64,000 bases of DNA from Kitagawia praeruptora (taxonomy: Eukaryota; Streptophyta; Magnoliopsida; Apiales; Apiaceae), in assembly GCA_037693485.1 (NCBI GenBank), contig CM075348.1, positions 36,760,501 to 36,824,500 on the forward strand. Reading direction: 5' to 3'. Shown one piece after another: positions 61,501 through 64,000 of this stretch. Each line of letters starts with the position of its first letter. The first letter of the stretch is position 1. The translations under genes were made by a program, and so were the position numbers. The notes beneath the pieces are model-generated. The model saw only the letters and a list, made by a program, of their open reading frames with translations, made no database searches and was not told where the DNA came from.

Positions 61501-64000
61501 GGAGTTCCTTTTGCACTTGGTGTATATGGGTTTTGCTATTCAGGACATTCTGTATTTCCAAATATCTACCACTCAATGGCCGATAAAACCCAATTTACCA
61601 AGGCACTGATAATATGGTACAGAACGTTACCTGTCATGTGACATACTTATTCTTGATATTGTTCCTTAAAGAATTATATATACATTACTTTCATGTATTT
61701 GTATCAGTAAATCTAAATGTTTTGTTGTCTTGCAGTTTTATGTTGTGCATATTGATGTACGGAGGAGCTGCTGTAATGGGTTTTCTCATGTTTGGTGAAG
61801 GGACATTGTCCCAGATAACTTTAAACATGCCACCAAATTATGCTGCTTCGAAAGTTGCATTGTGGACAACAGTGAGTATAAGACTAAGCGTGACACTCTC
61901 TTTGTTATTTGCTAATATGACCACCTATGCTTTTTGTCTTCGTGCTTAGTATTACAAGTACCTTTTCTATTTGAAAGTAGTTATCTGCATTTTCTGTAAA
62001 ATTCTTTATTGCCTTTAAACCACTATCTTGCTAATAATAATTATTTTTTTACCAAGTACTATTCATTGTTTTTTGCTAAATGGCATTTAATTTTTTTAAC
62101 TTCACTGTTATTATATAATTTTAGGTATTCGTACCACTCACTAAGTTCGCTCTGCTTATAAACCCCTTGGCGCGAAGTATAGAGGAACTGCTACCTGCCG
62201 GATGGCCTGAAACTTTATGGTGTTTTATTCTTATACGGACAACTCTTGTCATATCATCACTTGCCGTTGCGCTTCTTCTTCCTTTCTTTGGTAAGTTCTG
62301 TCATATTTCACTATATCTTTCTTAAAGTTTCTGTTTTAATGTAGCTTCCACCTCTACTTACCATCTTCTTCACATTAGAGCTTCATAAGTTGCATTTATG
62401 AGTTGAATATTCGGTACTGAAATGCTGTTCCGGTTTGAAGCTTTTATAATATAGAAACTGACAGCAATCTTGCATTGTTTTCACATTGCAGGGATTGTAA
62501 TGGCTTTAATAGGCTCACTTATGAGCGTACTTATGGTAACACTTACATCTCAATTAAGTGTGCATTTCCTTTTAACTGCAAATAAATTAGAATTCCGCTA
62601 ACAATCTGCTAAGATGGTATCTTGTTATTTTATCTTCTTGACTAAGAAAACTTGATTGATTCAACCTTGATAAATCAGTGATATCTTTATGAATGTCTTT
62701 TGTGTTTGCTTGTGCAGTGACTAAAATTACATGGGGAACATGGCTTTTTAGCCTATAAACATAAAACCAATAACATGGAAAATAATACACATATAGTATA
62801 TTTGTTTTTTATGTAGGGCTTTTGAATTATTTTGACCATTCACCTACAGTCTGAATCTTCCATAACTCTTGCAATGACATGGTTTCCTTAAGGACTGTGT
62901 GTTAAGATTTTGGCTTGTCTTCATGCCAAACTTATCCAAATAGAGATTTTAGTTTTTGCCGACTATGTTTATGAAACGTCATAAGTTTTTCAAATGATTT
63001 TTTCTAGTGTGCATAGTAGGATGCTTCCATCGGCCTAGCCTAGCAGACACACTCTTCTAGTCTTCTTATATAAAGTCTGACAGAGTACCTTTAGCCTAAA
63101 TATATTTAAAGCTTTGGTAATGACACTGACAGATTTTCGAATTGTCAAATAGAGAGCCTTGTACCAAAACAGAAGCCTAATCTCATTCATTTTAGTTTCT
63201 CTCAGTTCCCTAATCTCTTTTTCAGTTATGCGCCATATGCCTTTCTCAAGAGTCCACTCTACCATCTCTTCTGTTGAGATTCTTCAGTAAAAAGCCCTCT
63301 TGCTCTTCTATGCTCCTCACCTCTGTTTATTGACTGACAAGTCAAGTCAGATTTTTATATTTTTAAATGACTCAGAGTGTTGCAGTTTGATGGAATTATG
63401 GGAAAGGATAAAACGGAAGTTGAATGTTAAACTTGGTTAATTATGTTCACTGACTTCTATTTGTTATAACCAGCAATAAACTAGCTTTAGAAAGTAATTA
63501 TGTACTACGAATTTTCTTTTTAAAGTTTTTCTCAAGTTGCACTGTAAGTTTTTGACATCGACTCTTGCACATTTTCGTGAGTTGTGTTCTTCCAATCACT
63601 GCCCTGAGCTCCTGCATCGATTTATTCCTTCTACTTAAATAATTATATTTATTTCTTTTATATATTCATCAGAATTCTTTTGATTTTGAGGCTTAGAAAT
63701 ATTGACATAGTCAGCTGTGTTTTATCATTTATGCAATGCAGGCTGTAATACTACCTTCTGCGTGTTTCCTAAAGATTGTAGGGAAGAGCGCCACAACAGC
63801 ACAGGTAACCATAACTTAATTATTTAGTACATTTTATTTCATGAGGATACTACACACTGTAGCATTCGAGGACATGGTGAAAAAGTGAACAAATTGATAG
63901 CAGAACTAAATTTAAGTATAAAAAAGGTTTAACATATTTAAAGCAAGTCCAATAGTCTCCTTGTATTTTCCTTATAAATATTATAAAATATTAGGTTCTT
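58553..64000 (+). CDS. AVT1-type vacuolar amino-acid transporter (AAAP family), 3' incomplete
   Basis: Coding exons: 58553-58749, 59814-60076, 60307-60521, 60990-61013 (24 nt), 61100-61280, 61397-61616, 61736-61871, 62125-62290, 62492-62535, 63742-63804. All introns are GT-AG and the phases join, giving 503 residues. The last exon, some 30-40 residues with the final helix, lies beyond the window. The N-terminus (about 155 residues) is hydrophilic and acidic, cytosolic in relatives, and includes EKAPLLSDLEKNK. The transporter core then starts GLNALAGVGLLSTPYVMKEA, the AAAP signature of helix 1. Later blocks are FEIIMEADNL-like (read FIIMEADNLTRLFPG), LPTVCLNDLRLISYLS, VYGFCYSGHSVFPNIYHSM, ALWTTVFVPLTKFAL and FFGIVMALIGSLMSV. 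Homology is to the AVT1 clade of proton-coupled vacuolar transporters of neutral amino acids; the exact paralogue and substrate are not determinable. Start choice: first Met after the TATA box, in frame with the family's acidic N-terminus. Confidence 0.93.
58905..59280 (-). repeat. Non-autonomous repeat in AVT intron 1
   Basis: The ends are loosely inverted (TCATCTCCAACC at left; AGAGCATCTTCAATGG inverted at right), and both continue into TTAGCTAAAAT / TTGGCTAAAAT. Near the right end ATTTAGCCAATCATTTTAGCC is repeated in tandem about three times. It is related, in opposite orientation, to 23930-24200. Confidence 0.55.
59372..59531. mobile_element. CACTA-type MITE in AVT intron 1
   Basis: About 160 bp. 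The left end is (T)ACTACAAGAAAC, with the first base mutated from C; the right end TTTGTTGTAGTG is the inverse of CACTACAACAAA. Subterminal ACGACGGA words occur twice, as is usual for CACTA elements. A 3-bp target duplication is not evident. Confidence 0.65.
63943..64000 (+). mobile_element. Left end of a second copy of the intron 4 MITE family
   Basis: GCAAGTCCAATAG... matches 20078-20135 except for four transitions over 58 bases, and is cut off by the window end. It sits in the last visible AVT intron. Confidence 0.75.

Overview
The window is nuclear DNA of a flowering plant, most likely a eudicot. The evidence is a 33-exon plastid-type ferredoxin-dependent glutamate synthase gene, GT-AG introns throughout, AT-rich introns and spacers, and typical plant transposon families. 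No species is claimed.

Region 1 (1-23,435, minus strand): a complete Fd-GOGAT (GLU1) gene. All 33 coding exons join in phase to 1611 residues. The introns hold MITE-like inserts, tandem duplications and microsatellites. A CT-rich leader and a G-box lie upstream of the start.

Region 2 (23,436-58,430): a transposon graveyard about 35 kb long. In order: a Mutator-type MITE with a perfect 9-bp duplication; an LTR element with decayed Copia coding remnants in minus orientation; a Stowaway MITE; a Helitron-like cluster carrying a captured B-box (BBX) exon; a 3.3-kb Copia element coding only for Gag and protease; a 7.5-kb Athila-type element without a recognisable RT or integrase; a 108-bp tandem repeat; a second Stowaway-like MITE; a three-level nest (Copia interrupted by a hAT element, itself interrupted by a second Copia derivative); and a poly(A)-tailed non-LTR insertion with a 16-bp duplication.

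Region 3 (58,431-64,000, plus strand): an AVT1-type vacuolar amino-acid transporter gene with a TATA box. Ten coding exons (503 residues) are visible and the last exon lies beyond the window. Its introns carry a CACTA MITE and copies of repeat families also seen in or near the GLU1 gene.

The two host genes both concern amino-acid metabolism (plastid glutamate synthesis, amino-acid transport), but nothing in the sequence links them functionally. I found no obviously new enzymatic system. The most notable content is the architecture and decay of the mobile elements.
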